NCBI GenBank assembly: GCA_947177685.1
Contig: CAMWVE010000013.1
Span: 1 to 64,000 of the forward strand
Reading direction: 5' to 3'
DNA: 64,000 bases
Source: an uncultured Porphyromonadaceae bacterium
GTDB taxonomy: Bacteria; Bacteroidota; Bacteroidia; Bacteroidales; Muribaculaceae
Shown piece by piece: positions 25,094 to 34,842 of this stretch. Within the stretch, counting starts at the first letter, position 1. Each line of letters begins with the position of its first letter. The notes beneath the pieces were generated by a model. That model saw nothing but the letters and a program-made list of their open reading frames with translations, ran no database searches and was not told the DNA's origin. The position numbers and the translations under genes were made by a program.

Positions 25094-27250
25094 ATGAAGT
25101 TCTACCAGACAAACGAAATCAAAAATATAGCCTTGCTTGGTAGCAAAGGCTCAGGCAAAACCACACTCGCTGAAGCTATGCTCTTTGAGTGTGGAGTTAT
25201 AAAACGTCGCGGAACAGTCGAAGCAAAGAACACCGTCAGCGACTACTTCCCCGTTGAAAAAGAATACGGCTATTCAGTGTTCTCAACCGTGTTCTATGCT
25301 GAATTCGGTGGTAAGAAACTCAATGTTATTGACTGCCCCGGAGCCGATGACTTCGTTGGCAACGCCATTACAGCCCTTAACGTGACCGACACCGGTGTCA
25401 TTCTTGTTGACGCACAATATGGTGTTGAAGTTGGTACTCAGAATATTTTCAGAACCTGTGCAAATCTGAAAAAACCTGTCATCTTCGCACTCAACCAGAT
25501 TGACGGAGAAAAAGCCGACTATGAAAACGTCATCGAACAGATGAAAGAGATTTTCGGCAAAAAAGTAGTTCCCATCCAGTATCCGCTTTCTTGTGGTCCC
25601 GGCTTCAACGCCATGATTGACGTACTCCTGATGAAGAAATACTCATGGGGTCCGGACGGAGGTGTTCCCACAATCGAAGATATCCCCGCAGAAGAAAAAG
25701 ATAAAGCACAGGAGCTCCACCAAGCGCTGGTTGAGGCAGCCGCCGAAAACGATGAAACACTCATGGAAAAATTCTTCGAGCAGGGTCACCTGTCAGAGGA
25801 TGAAATGCGCGAAGGTATCCGCAAAGGTCTTATCACACGCTCCATTTTCCCCGTTTTCTGCGTCAGCGCCTTCAAGGACATGGGTGTTCGCCGCATGATG
25901 GAATTCCTCGGCAACGTGGTTCCCTTCGTAGAAGAGATGCCTGCTCCCGTTGACACCCGCGGCAATGAAATCAAACCTGACTCAAACGGTCCCCTCTCAA
26001 TTTTCATGTTCAAGACCACCGTTGAACCACACATCGGTGAAGTACAGTATTTTAAAGTGATGTCAGGAACACTCAGCACCGGAGCTGACCTTGACAACAT
26101 CAGCCGCGGCAGCAAGGAACGTATTGCTCAGATTTACTGCGTATGCGGTCAGATCAAGACTCAGGTTGACAAACTTTGCGCAGGCGACATTGGTGCTACA
26201 GTGAAACTCAAAGATGCCAAGACCGGCAACACACTCGATGAAAAAGGATGTGACATACAGTTTGACTTCATCAAATATCCGGCTCCGAAATATCAGCGCG
26301 CAATCCGCCCCGTAACCGAGAGCGATGCAGAGAAACTGAGCGGTATCCTCACCCGCATGCACGAGGAAGATCCCACATGGGAAATCGTTCAGTCAAAAGA
26401 ACTCAAACAAACCATTCTTTCAGGACAAGGTGAGTTCCACCTCCGCACACTCAAATGGCGTGTTGAGAATAATGACAAACTCCCCATCATATTTGAAGAA
26501 CCCAAAATCCCCTATCGCGAAACCATCACCAAGGCAGCTCGTGCTGACTATCGCCACAAGAAACAGTCGGGCGGTGCGGGTCAGTTCGGTGAAGTTCACC
26601 TGATCATCGAGCCTTACACCGAAGGTATGCCCGCTCCTGACACCTACCGTTTCGGCAATCAGGAATTCAAGATGAACGTTCGCGACACTCAGGAAATACC
26701 TCTGGAATGGGGTGGCAAACTGGTTATCTGCAACTGTATTGTCGGCGGTGCAATCGACGCACGCTTCATCCCTGCCATCGTCAAAGGTCTGATGGAACGT
26801 ATGGAACAAGGTCCTCTGACCGGTTCTTATGCCCGTGACGTTCGCGTCTGCATCTACGACGGTAAGATGCACCCGGTTGACTCAAACGAAATCTCGTTCA
26901 AACTCGCCGGTCGTCATGCCTTCTCCGATGCGTTCCGCAACGCCAACCCCAAAATCCTTGAACCCGTTTACGACGTTGAAGTGATGGTTCCCTCTGACGT
27001 TATGGGTGATGTGATGAGCGACCTGCAGTCACGTCGTGCCATCATCATGGGTATGGCAAGCGAGAACGGCTTTGAGAAAATCACAGCCAAAGTACCTCTG
27101 AAAGAGATGTCGTCATACTCAACCGCTCTCAGCTCAATCACCGGTGGACGCTCTTCATTCACCATGAAGTTCTCAAGCTATGAGCTCGTTCCCGGCGATG
27201 TTCAGGAAAAACTCCTCAAAGAATACGCTGAAAAGAACGCTGAGGAATAA
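25094..27250 (+). CDS. elongation factor G paralog with altered GTPase motifs (EF-G2-like)
   Basis: The 718-aa protein aligns along its length with EF-G: G domain (about 8-270), domain II, domain III, domain IV (KQSGGAGQFGEVHLIIEPY) and domain V. The nucleotide-binding motifs are unusual. P-loop GSKGSGKTT (16-24) is intact and NQID replaces NKMD (134-137). The switch I RGIT is replaced by YGYS (58-61). The switch II DTPGH is DCPGA, so the catalytic His is Ala84. A Bacteroides EF-G paralog (EF-G2) is reported to translocate without GTP hydrolysis and to help gut colonisation under carbon limitation; this gene looks like that type. It is monocistronic and followed by a strong hairpin. Confidence 0.88.
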   Translation: MKFYQTNEIKNIALLGSKGSGKTTLAEAMLFECGVIKRRGTVEAKNTVSDYFPVEKEYGYSVFSTVFYAEFGGKKLNVIDCPGADDFVGNAITALNVTDTGVILVDAQYGVEVGTQNIFRTCANLKKPVIFALNQIDGEKADYENVIEQMKEIFGKKVVPIQYPLSCGPGFNAMIDVLLMKKYSWGPDGGVPTIEDIPAEEKDKAQELHQALVEAAAENDETLMEKFFEQGHLSEDEMREGIRKGLITRSIFPVFCVSAFKDMGVRRMMEFLGNVVPFVEEMPAPVDTRGNEIKPDSNGPLSIFMFKTTVEPHIGEVQYFKVMSGTLSTGADLDNISRGSKERIAQIYCVCGQIKTQVDKLCAGDIGATVKLKDAKTGNTLDEKGCDIQFDFIKYPAPKYQRAIRPVTESDAEKLSGILTRMHEEDPTWEIVQSKELKQTILSGQGEFHLRTLKWRVENNDKLPIIFEEPKIPYRETITKAARADYRHKKQSGGAGQFGEVHLIIEPYTEGMPAPDTYRFGNQEFKMNVRDTQEIPLEWGGKLVICNCIVGGAIDARFIPAIVKGLMERMEQGPLTGSYARDVRVCIYDGKMHPVDSNEISFKLAGRHAFSDAFRNANPKILEPVYDVEVMVPSDVMGDVMSDLQSRRAIIMGMASENGFEKITAKVPLKEMSSYSTALSSITGGRSSFTMKFSSYELVPGDVQEKLLKEYAEKNAEE

Positions 27251-27270
27251 TCACCAGCACACAAATTTTA

Positions 27271-27308
27271 ATAGGGCGTGTCAAAGTGCAAATTTTGACA
27301 CGCCCTAT
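27271..27308. terminator. bidirectional terminator
   Basis: ATAGGGCGTGTCAAA (27271-27285) and TTTGACACGCCCTAT (27294-27308) form a perfect 15-bp stem. It follows the EF-G paralog stop by about 20 bases and could also serve the converging nitroreductase gene. The stem centre GTGTCAAA is shared with the other repeat-type hairpins in this window. Confidence 0.8.
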
Positions 27309-27420
27309 TAAGGTTTATCAGACATATCGGTTTACGGGCACAACCCTCTGTATGAGCCACATTCCGAATATGGCACATTAACACACATTATCAAATCCGA
27401 TAAGTGTTAATGGAGATGAA

Positions 27421-28170
27421 TCAGAATCCTTGTTTTTTGATGAAATCGGAATAGATTTTGGAGAAGTGTTCGCATGCCTCGCGGGTGTAGCGGATGTCGG
27501 TGAACACCTGTGCGAGTGATTCCTTGTTGTTTTCCTTGACGAAACTGCGACTGTCGGCGCGTTCCTCCTTTTCTCGATACAGCTCCTTTACTGAAGCAGG
27601 TGTATAGTCAACGTATTTTTCGTTGTGGAATATTGCCTCTACCGGAAGGCGCCCTACCCCTTCACCCTGACTTGGTTGAGCCGGATATCCTACTGTTATA
27701 GTGGTAACCGGAACTACCATGGTTGGCAGGTCAAGCACTTCGGCAATCATGAGAGCATTGTAGGTGGTGGTTCCGAGATAACAGCATCCGAGACCATGCC
27801 GTTCGGCAATGGTGTTGAACTGTTGCGCAAAAAGAGCGGTGTCAAGAACGGCAGTCATAAACGACTGGAAATTATCATAGCCGGGCACCGCATTGCTCAC
27901 CTCGCACCATTTGATAAAACGGTTATAGTCTGCACAGAAAGTAAGTACTACGGGAGCACCGGTCACAGTTGGCTGATTAAAATGTGCCGGAGCAAGCCGA
28001 AGCTTCATTTCCGGATCGCGGGTTATCACTACGCTGTAAAGCTGCATATTGCCGGTGGTGGGTGCATGTGACGCTTCTTCAAGCATTTCTATCAAAAGCG
28101 ATTGCGGGATATCCTGTTTTGAATAACTCCTGACTGTAGCCCGGTTTTTCCAATAGTTGTCTTTGTCCAT
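27421..28170 (-). CDS. nitroreductase-family NAD(P)H flavin oxidoreductase
   Basis: The 249-aa protein fits the NfsA/FRP group of FMN enzymes. I start at ATG 28170 (MDKDNYWKNRATVRSY), which gives the family's usual N-terminal NRxTxRxY pattern; the upstream in-frame stretch overlaps the promoter. Other motifs are EASHAPTTGNMQLYSVVI for FMN binding and GLGCCYLGTTTYN, followed by TITVGYPAQ. Members reduce nitro compounds, quinones or flavins; the natural substrate is unknown. The C-terminal stretch includes REACEHFSKIYSDFIKKQGF, typical of NADPH-dependent members. Confidence 0.88.
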   Translation of the reverse strand: MDKDNYWKNRATVRSYSKQDIPQSLLIEMLEEASHAPTTGNMQLYSVVITRDPEMKLRLAPAHFNQPTVTGAPVVLTFCADYNRFIKWCEVSNAVPGYDNFQSFMTAVLDTALFAQQFNTIAERHGLGCCYLGTTTYNALMIAEVLDLPTMVVPVTTITVGYPAQPSQGEGVGRLPVEAIFHNEKYVDYTPASVKELYREKEERADSRSFVKENNKESLAQVFTDIRYTREACEHFSKIYSDFIKKQGF

Positions 28171-28192
28171 GTCTAAATCGTTTTTATTGTTG

Positions 28193-28200
28193 CAAAGATA
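28193..28200 (-). promoter_or_regulatory. -7 element of the nitroreductase gene
   Basis: The minus strand reads TATCTTTG, 22 bases before the chosen ATG. It overlaps codons of the longer possible frame, which supports the start at 28170. No TTTG lies at the -33 distance. Confidence 0.5.
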
Positions 28201-28351
28201 CTCATTTATTATATATGTATCCACATTTTTCAGAGCATTATTTACATATTGGAAATTTTTCGGAAATCAATTAAAATTGACCATCCTGAAAATCAAGATG
28301 TTATATTAATGTTTTGGGAAACTTATTAACATTTTTGAAAATATAATAGAT

Positions 28352-28359
28352 TAAATTTG
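28352..28359 (+). promoter_or_regulatory. candidate -7 element for the ribonucleotide reductase gene
   Basis: TAAATTTG lies 72 bases before the ATG at 28432, with a TTTG 14 bases upstream, shorter than the consensus spacing. The leader of about 65 bases contains ATATTTG twice. No cobalamin riboswitch was recognised in the space available. Confidence 0.4.
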
Positions 28360-28431
28360 GGCATCCGGGATATTTGTGCGATATTTGCAAATGCAATTCT
28401 GCCGTGCGATACTTTTTCCCATTCCACCGTC

Positions 28432-31002
28432 ATGGCAGAATCATCACATAAACTAATCTATTATCAAGTGAAACCTGACATTTACACTTTCGACCAGTCA
28501 TTTGATGCCACACTTGACTATTTCGGCGGCGATGAACTCGCTGCAAAGGTATGGGTAAGCAAATATGCGCTCAAGGATTCAAACGGCGACATTTACGAGC
28601 TTACACCGGATGACATGCACCACCGCATAGCATCGGAAATTGAACGGATTGAGAAAAAATATCCCAATCCGATGAGTCACAATGAAATCTTTTCATATCT
28701 GAAAGATTTCAAGTATATTGTACCTCAGGGAAGCCCCATGCAGGGAATAGGTAACAATTTCCAGATTGGGTCGCTATCGAACTGTTTTGTGGTAGGTCTT
28801 GACGGCACAGCGGACTCCTACGGCGGCATCATCCGCATTGATGAGGAACAGGTTCAGTTGATGAAACGTCGCGGAGGCGTGGGACATGATCTTTCGCACA
28901 TACGTCCGGCTGGTACACCTGTAAAAAACTCAGCTTTGACCTCTACCGGACTTGTTCCATTCATGGAGCGTTATTCCAACTCTACCCGTGAAGTTGCACA
29001 AGGAGGACGTCGCGGTGCCCTTATGCTGACCGTAAGCATTGACCATCCTGATTCTGAAGCATTTATCGATGCAAAGCTGGAGTCAGGGAAGGTGACCGGA
29101 GCAAATGTGTCGGTGCGTATCAGCGACGCATTCATGAAAGCTGCCATCAACGGTGAGAATTTTATGCAACAGTTCCCGGTTGGTGATCCCAATCCTTCAA
29201 TCACCCACGAAATCGATGCCGCAGCCCTCTGGAAGAAAATTATCCACAACGCTTGGAAATCAGCCGAGCCCGGAGTGCTGTTCTGGGATACTATCACCCG
29301 CGAATCAGTGCCTGACTGTTATGCCGATCTCGGTTTCCGAACAATCTCGACCAATCCTTGCGGTGAGATACCGCTCTGCCCCTACGACAGCTGCCGTCTG
29401 CTCGCCATCAATCTTTACTCTTACGTTGTCAACCCGTTCACTGACAAGGCTTATTTTGACTTTGAACTGTTCAAAACCCACGTTGCGAAGGCACAAAGGA
29501 TGATGGATGACATCATTGATCTGGAGATGGAAAAAATCGATGCTATCATCGAGAAGATTGATTCTGATCCGGAACCGGATGAGGTCAAGCGGACCGAACG
29601 CAAACTTTGGGAGAAAATCAGAAACAAGACCTTGAAAGGTCGGCGTACAGGAGTAGGCACCACAGCTGAAGGCGACATGCTTGCTGCCATGGGTCTGAAA
29701 TATGGCACCGAGGAAGCCACCGCCTTCTCTGAAAAGGTTCACAAAACACTTGCTCTGGCAGCCTATAACTCATCGGTTGACATGGCGGCAGAGCGTGGTG
29801 CATTTGAAGTATATGACACTGAGCGTGAAAAAGATAATCCTTACATCAATCGTTTGCGCGAAGCGGATCCGGAGCTTTATGAGAAAATGAAGAAGTATGG
29901 TCGCCGCAACATTGCCTGCCTGACAATAGCGCCCACCGGCAGCACAAGTCTGCTGACACGCACATCGAGCGGTATTGAACCTGTTTTCATGCCCGTTTAC
30001 AAACGTCGCCGCAAGGTTAACCCAAACGATGAAAATGTGAGGATTGACTATGTCGATGAATCGGGCGACGCTTTTGAGGAATACATTGTCTATCATCCGA
30101 AATTCATTGAATGGATGAAGGTCAATGACATTGAAGTGCGTCAGGACTACACCGAAGAGGAACTACAGAAAATGGTTGACAAGTCGCCTTATGCCGGCGC
30201 GACAGCAAATGACATCGACTGGCTTGAAAAAGTGAGAATGCAGGGAAGGATTCAGAAATGGGTTGACCACTCGATTTCAGTAACCATCAATCTGCCAGCC
30301 GACGTTTCGGAAGAAACCGTAAACAGCCTGTATGCCGAGGCATGGCGCGTAGGTTGCAAGGGATGCACGGTTTATCGCGACGGCTCCCGTTCAGGTGTCC
30401 TTGTCAGCATAACACCCAAAAAAGAAAAGGAGAAACCGGTTGACATTCGTCCGCACATAATCAAGCGCCCGATAGAGCTTGAGGCTGATGTGGTCCGTTT
30501 CCAGAACAACAAAGAAAAATGGATTGCATTTGTAGGACTGCTTGACGGTGCCCCGTACGAAATCTTCACCGGTCTGGCTGACGATGACGACGGCATATTC
30601 TGCCCCAAATCGGTCACACACGGAAAAATCATTAAAGCCATCAATGAGAACGGTGTCAAGCGCTATGACTTCCAGTTCGTTAACAAACGCGGCTACAAAA
30701 CCACCATCGAGGGACTGAGCGACAAGTTCAATCCTGAATACTGGAACTATGCCAAGCTGATTTCTGGAGTGCTGCGTTATGGCATGCCCATCGATCAGGT
30801 GCTGAAACTGGTATCGAGCCTTGAACTCGACAGCCAATCAATCAACACATGGAAAATGGGTGTGGAACGTGCTCTGAAAAAGTATCTTCCCAACGGAACC
30901 CGTGCCACCGGTCAGCGTTGCCCGAACTGCGGTCAGGAAGCATTGGTTTATCAGGAAGGATGCCTTATCTGCACCTCATGCGGCACGTCGAAGTGCGGTT
31001 GA
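28432..31002 (+). CDS. nrdJ: adenosylcobalamin-dependent (class II) ribonucleoside-diphosphate reductase
   Basis: This makes deoxyribonucleotides without oxygen, using B12 to form the thiyl radical. I start at ATG 28432 (MAESSHKLIYYQVKP); the longer frame upstream overlaps the promoter. The 856-aa protein has the barrel motifs GIGNNFQIGSLSNCFV, RRGGVGHDLSHIRP, STNPCGEIPLCPYDSC and LTIAPTGSTSLLTR. The active site Cys lies in NPCGE. A C-terminal zinc-ribbon-like segment CPNC...CTSC ends in CGTSKCG and includes the Cys pair for re-reduction. It is transcribed alone with its own terminator. Confidence 0.94.
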   Translation: MAESSHKLIYYQVKPDIYTFDQSFDATLDYFGGDELAAKVWVSKYALKDSNGDIYELTPDDMHHRIASEIERIEKKYPNPMSHNEIFSYLKDFKYIVPQGSPMQGIGNNFQIGSLSNCFVVGLDGTADSYGGIIRIDEEQVQLMKRRGGVGHDLSHIRPAGTPVKNSALTSTGLVPFMERYSNSTREVAQGGRRGALMLTVSIDHPDSEAFIDAKLESGKVTGANVSVRISDAFMKAAINGENFMQQFPVGDPNPSITHEIDAAALWKKIIHNAWKSAEPGVLFWDTITRESVPDCYADLGFRTISTNPCGEIPLCPYDSCRLLAINLYSYVVNPFTDKAYFDFELFKTHVAKAQRMMDDIIDLEMEKIDAIIEKIDSDPEPDEVKRTERKLWEKIRNKTLKGRRTGVGTTAEGDMLAAMGLKYGTEEATAFSEKVHKTLALAAYNSSVDMAAERGAFEVYDTEREKDNPYINRLREADPELYEKMKKYGRRNIACLTIAPTGSTSLLTRTSSGIEPVFMPVYKRRRKVNPNDENVRIDYVDESGDAFEEYIVYHPKFIEWMKVNDIEVRQDYTEEELQKMVDKSPYAGATANDIDWLEKVRMQGRIQKWVDHSISVTINLPADVSEETVNSLYAEAWRVGCKGCTVYRDGSRSGVLVSITPKKEKEKPVDIRPHIIKRPIELEADVVRFQNNKEKWIAFVGLLDGAPYEIFTGLADDDDGIFCPKSVTHGKIIKAINENGVKRYDFQFVNKRGYKTTIEGLSDKFNPEYWNYAKLISGVLRYGMPIDQVLKLVSSLELDSQSINTWKMGVERALKKYLPNGTRATGQRCPNCGQEALVYQEGCLICTSCGTSKCG

Positions 31003-31031
31003 TTGCAGACAAAAAGTTAATTAAAATAAAA

Positions 31032-31072
31032 AAACGGCTTGCTCAACATTTTTTTCGTTGAATAAGCCGTTT
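31032..31072 (+). terminator. terminator of the ribonucleotide reductase gene
   Basis: AAACGGCTTGCTCAAC pairs with GTTGAATAAGCCGTTT with one bulge, followed by TCTTTT. It lies about 30 bases after the stop codon. Confidence 0.85.
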
Positions 31073-31141
31073 CTTTTAAATTAATTCCGTAATTTTATAG
31101 CAAAATCTTATACCTCTGAATTAAATAAATATTCTACTTAC

Positions 31142-33820
31142 ATGAAGTTCACATTTAATGTCGACTATCACACCAACTGGGGGGAAACCGTGTACCTCTC
31201 CGGTTCCTTATCAGTGATGGGTGGAAATAAAGCTGACAAAGGGATAAAAATGTCACTCCGTGGCGAACAGAGATGGCAACTCACACTTGAACTGCCTGAT
31301 GACACTACGGAGTTCGAATACAGCTATATGGTTGTCAACGATAACGGCAGCATACGCCACGAATGGGGGGCGCCCCGCAAGTTCCATAAGGGACGTGCTG
31401 TCAAGGAGTATGAACTTTTCGACCTTTGGCAGGATATGCCGGCAGACAAGCCATATTATTCCTCAGCCATTGTTGATTGCCTCAATCAGCGTGGTGAGCG
31501 TGAGAAACGACCCGGTCTGCGAGCAGGCTTTGTCAACCTTAAAGTGGACGCGCCCATGGTGGGACGTGATGAGATTGTTGCCGTGTGTGGTGGATGCGAT
31601 GCACTGGGCAACTGGAATCCGGCAAAAGCAATCATAATGAGCGATGCCGACTTCCCCACATGGAGTGCCAATGTAGATGCCGCACATTTCCCCGCAGGTA
31701 CGGAATATAAATTCATTATCCTCAAGGAAGCCACCGGCGAAGTGGTTGCGTGGGAAGGTGGCGAAAACCGCCGTTTTAATCTTAATGCACCGGCGAAACA
31801 TATTGCTACGGTAGCTTCAGGTTTCCGATTCAATAATCCCCTTGCCCCGTGGCGCGGTGCCGGCGTGGCAATTCCGGTTTTCTCGCTGCGCACGGAAAAG
31901 GATTTCGGCGCAGGTGATTTCTATGACATTAAGAATATGGTGGACTGGGCTGTCATGACCGGTCAGAATTTCATTCAGATTCTGCCCATCAACGACACAA
32001 CCATGACCCACACATGGACTGATTCATATCCTTACAACGCTAATTCAACCTTTGCCCTGCACCCCATGTATCTGCGATTGGAAGAGATGGGCACACTCAA
32101 CGATAAGTCACGCATGGAGTATTATGAGGCTCTGCGTAAGGAGCTTAACAGCCTCGAAACCGTTGATTACGAAAAAGTTAATTCTGCAAAAAGAGAATAC
32201 ACTAAAGAGATTTTCGCTCAGAACGGCAAAGAGACTCTGGAGTCAGCCGACTTCAAGAAATTTCTTGAAGTCAACCGCTACTGGCTTGAGCCATACGCGG
32301 CGTTCTGCGTTCTGCGTGACACAACCGGTACGGCAGAAATTTCTCAGTGGGGCGAGTATGCAGTCTATGATGAGGCAAAAGTTAAAGCATACATGGCTGA
32401 GCATCAGGATGACATAAACTTTGTTTACTATCAGCAGTATCATCTTGACAAACAGCTGCGGCATGTACGCGATTATGCACATGCCAAAGGCGTAGCAATC
32501 AAAGGCGATATCCCCATTGGTATTTCACGCACCAGTGTTGACGCATGGTTGTCGCCACGCCTGTTCAATCTTGACTGTCAGGCAGGAGCGCCGCCGGATG
32601 ATTTCTCGGTTTTAGGTCAGAACTGGGGATTCCCCACTTATAACTGGGAAGAGATGAACCGCGACGGCTTCGCATGGTGGAAGTCACGTTTCAGCAAGAT
32701 GAGCGAATATTTCGATGCTTACCGCATTGACCACGTCCTCGGGTTCTTCCGCATCTGGCAGATTCCGATGGATGCCGTTCACGGTTTGCTTGGGACATTC
32801 AATCCAGCCCTACCCTTCACACCTGATGAACTCCGCAACAGCTACGACTTCTGGATCAACGTTGACCTTCACACCAAGCCCTACATAATGGATTGGTTCT
32901 TAGGCGACTATTTCGGAGAATACACTGATGAGGCTCGCGCCGCGTATCTTAATCCAATAGGCGGAGGACGATATGAACTCAAACCTGATGTGAACACCCA
33001 GCGCAAAATTGCCGAACTGTTCGCCACAATGGAGAAATCAGAAAAGAACAGCCGTATAGCCGATGCTCTGACAGGACTTGTCGACAACGTGCTGTTCATT
33101 GAAGATTCGGTGGAAAAAGGCAAATATCATCCTCGTATCTCAGCGCAGTACACCTACATCTACCGCTCGCTCAATGACTATGAGAAATGGTGTTTCGACC
33201 GTTTGTACAACGACTTCTTCTATCGCCGTCACAACGAGTTCTGGTACGGAAAAGCAATGTGGAAACTTCCGCCGCTCATCGATGCCACCAACATGCTCAC
33301 CTGTGCTGAGGACCTCGGCATGATTCCGGATTGTGTACCTGCCGTAATGAGCCAGCTTGAAATTCTGTCACTTGAAATTCAACGCATGCCCAAAGACCCG
33401 AAAGCAGAGTTCGGCAACACATGGACCTATCCCTACTTCTCCGTATGCACCACATCAACCCACGACATGGGCGGTATACGTCAATGGTGGGAAGAAAACC
33501 GCGAGAAAACTCAGCATTTCTACAACAACATGCTGCATGAACATGGCGCTGCTCCCTACTTCGCGGAGCCGTGGATATGCGAGAAGATAATCGACCTCCA
33601 CCTGAAATCGCCTTCGATGCTCTGCATCATCCCGCTTCAGGACTACCTGTCGATAAGCGGAAAATATCGTCGTGAAAACCCCATGGATGAGCAGATTAAT
33701 GTACCTGCCAACTCACGTCATTACTGGCGTTACCGCATGCACCTCACCGTTGAAAAGCTGATGTCACTGTCAGAATTCAACGACCGTCTGAAAGAGATGA
33801 TTAAGGATTCAGGACGTTAA
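31142..33820 (+). CDS. malQ: 4-alpha-glucanotransferase (GH77, amylomaltase) with N-terminal starch-binding modules
   Basis: The enzyme transfers alpha-1,4-glucan chains and is used in maltodextrin or glycogen metabolism. The 892-aa protein has two N-terminal carbohydrate-binding modules (CBM20-like, residues about 1-110 and 120-240), then the GH77 barrel: ILPINDTTMTHTWTDSYPY, GDIPIGISRTSVDAW, AYRIDHVLGFFRIW (nucleophile Asp530), CAEDLGMIPDCV (acid/base Glu723) and the TSTHDMGG substrate-binding motif. This two-module plus GH77 layout is the Bacteroidetes/plant DPE2 type rather than E. coli MalQ. It has its own terminator. Confidence 0.94.
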   Translation: MKFTFNVDYHTNWGETVYLSGSLSVMGGNKADKGIKMSLRGEQRWQLTLELPDDTTEFEYSYMVVNDNGSIRHEWGAPRKFHKGRAVKEYELFDLWQDMPADKPYYSSAIVDCLNQRGEREKRPGLRAGFVNLKVDAPMVGRDEIVAVCGGCDALGNWNPAKAIIMSDADFPTWSANVDAAHFPAGTEYKFIILKEATGEVVAWEGGENRRFNLNAPAKHIATVASGFRFNNPLAPWRGAGVAIPVFSLRTEKDFGAGDFYDIKNMVDWAVMTGQNFIQILPINDTTMTHTWTDSYPYNANSTFALHPMYLRLEEMGTLNDKSRMEYYEALRKELNSLETVDYEKVNSAKREYTKEIFAQNGKETLESADFKKFLEVNRYWLEPYAAFCVLRDTTGTAEISQWGEYAVYDEAKVKAYMAEHQDDINFVYYQQYHLDKQLRHVRDYAHAKGVAIKGDIPIGISRTSVDAWLSPRLFNLDCQAGAPPDDFSVLGQNWGFPTYNWEEMNRDGFAWWKSRFSKMSEYFDAYRIDHVLGFFRIWQIPMDAVHGLLGTFNPALPFTPDELRNSYDFWINVDLHTKPYIMDWFLGDYFGEYTDEARAAYLNPIGGGRYELKPDVNTQRKIAELFATMEKSEKNSRIADALTGLVDNVLFIEDSVEKGKYHPRISAQYTYIYRSLNDYEKWCFDRLYNDFFYRRHNEFWYGKAMWKLPPLIDATNMLTCAEDLGMIPDCVPAVMSQLEILSLEIQRMPKDPKAEFGNTWTYPYFSVCTTSTHDMGGIRQWWEENREKTQHFYNNMLHEHGAAPYFAEPWICEKIIDLHLKSPSMLCIIPLQDYLSISGKYRRENPMDEQINVPANSRHYWRYRMHLTVEKLMSLSEFNDRLKEMIKDSGR

Positions 33821-33838
33821 CTCAAGAAATAAATCATC

Positions 33839-33879
33839 GGAATTACGCCGGTAAATCAGTCTGTTGCCGGCGTAATTCC
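33839..33879. terminator. terminator between malQ and the AraC gene
   Basis: GGAATTACGCCGG (33839-33851) and CCGGCGTAATTCC (33867-33879) form a perfect 13-bp stem with a 15-base loop, followed by TTTAAT. It separates malQ from the regulator gene. Confidence 0.85.
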
Positions 33880-33896
33880 TTTAATAAAAAACAGGA

Positions 33897-34775
33897 ATGT
33901 TGAACTTTACCACAGAAATATGGAATAAGCGCAATTTGCCCAAACGCGACAACCCGATAGTTGTTTTGGACAATGTCAATTCTGTGCCACAATTCAACTT
34001 TCCACTTGTCACATCATCCATCTGGTCGATAGTCTGTCTGAAAGGAGAAATACGACTTACGGTGGACCTGAAGGAACACCAGCTCACACCGTCGTCGCTG
34101 ATGGTGATGGTTCCAGGTCACACAATCAGCTCCTATAGCTGCTCGGCTGATTTCGAGGGATTTGCCATAAACACCACTATCAATTCGCTTGAGAGTTCAT
34201 TGCCGCTGCTTTCGCGTATTCTGATTTGTTACAAGGTTTTCAACGAGGACCCCATATTGAAAATCAGTCAGACAGACTTACAAAACCAGATTCTATTCCG
34301 CGATTTGCTACGCAACAAGCTCGCCGAGCGTAAGACAACCTATAACAAACTGATTTTAGGGAATTTGTGCGAAGCAATTACAGTGGAGACCCTGTCGCTG
34401 TATCTGCGTAGGCTTCAACCTAATGCGCCGGCTTCAATCAAGCGAACCCGAGCTGAGGAACTGTTCTACAAGTTCATAGTGCTTATTGAAGACAAATTCC
34501 GTTATCAGCGAGCACTCAGCGATTATGCCCGCGACCTTTGCATATCAACAAAGCATCTGTCAACGCTTGTGAAGGAGTTGAGCGGGCGCACGGCAAGTTC
34601 TTGGATTGACTCCTACGTCATTCTTGAGGCTAAACAGATGCTTGCCAATACCGACTTGAGCATACAGGAAATCAGCGAGCACCTGAACTTCGCCAATCAA
34701 TCGTTCTTCGGAAAATTCTTCAAACACAACACCGGCAAATCACCCACACAGTTCCGCAAGGAAAAGACACTGTGA
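33897..34775 (+). CDS. AraC-family transcriptional regulator
   Basis: The 292-aa protein has an N-terminal cupin-like sensor region (about 20-170) and a C-terminal two-helix-turn-helix domain (about 195-290): LYKFIVLIEDKFRYQRALSDY, then CISTKHLSTLVKELSG and the second helix-turn-helix DLSIQEISEHLNFANQSFFG, ending SPTQFRK. It follows malQ but is separated from it by a terminator, and no target genes can be read from context. The start ATG at 33897 lies 18 bases after the malQ terminator stem, so the leader would be short. Confidence 0.9.
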   Translation: MLNFTTEIWNKRNLPKRDNPIVVLDNVNSVPQFNFPLVTSSIWSIVCLKGEIRLTVDLKEHQLTPSSLMVMVPGHTISSYSCSADFEGFAINTTINSLESSLPLLSRILICYKVFNEDPILKISQTDLQNQILFRDLLRNKLAERKTTYNKLILGNLCEAITVETLSLYLRRLQPNAPASIKRTRAEELFYKFIVLIEDKFRYQRALSDYARDLCISTKHLSTLVKELSGRTASSWIDSYVILEAKQMLANTDLSIQEISEHLNFANQSFFGKFFKHNTGKSPTQFRKEKTL

Positions 34776-34842
34776 AAGATATGACAGTGCCGGTGCGACA
34801 ATTTATCTTTATTTATCAGGTGATTTGACCTTGGCTACAAAA

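Noticed and set aside
28357-28431. N-terminal extension of the ribonucleotide reductase
   Set aside because: It overlaps the likely -7 box, and its residues do not match the family; the ATG at 28432 gives the expected N-terminus.
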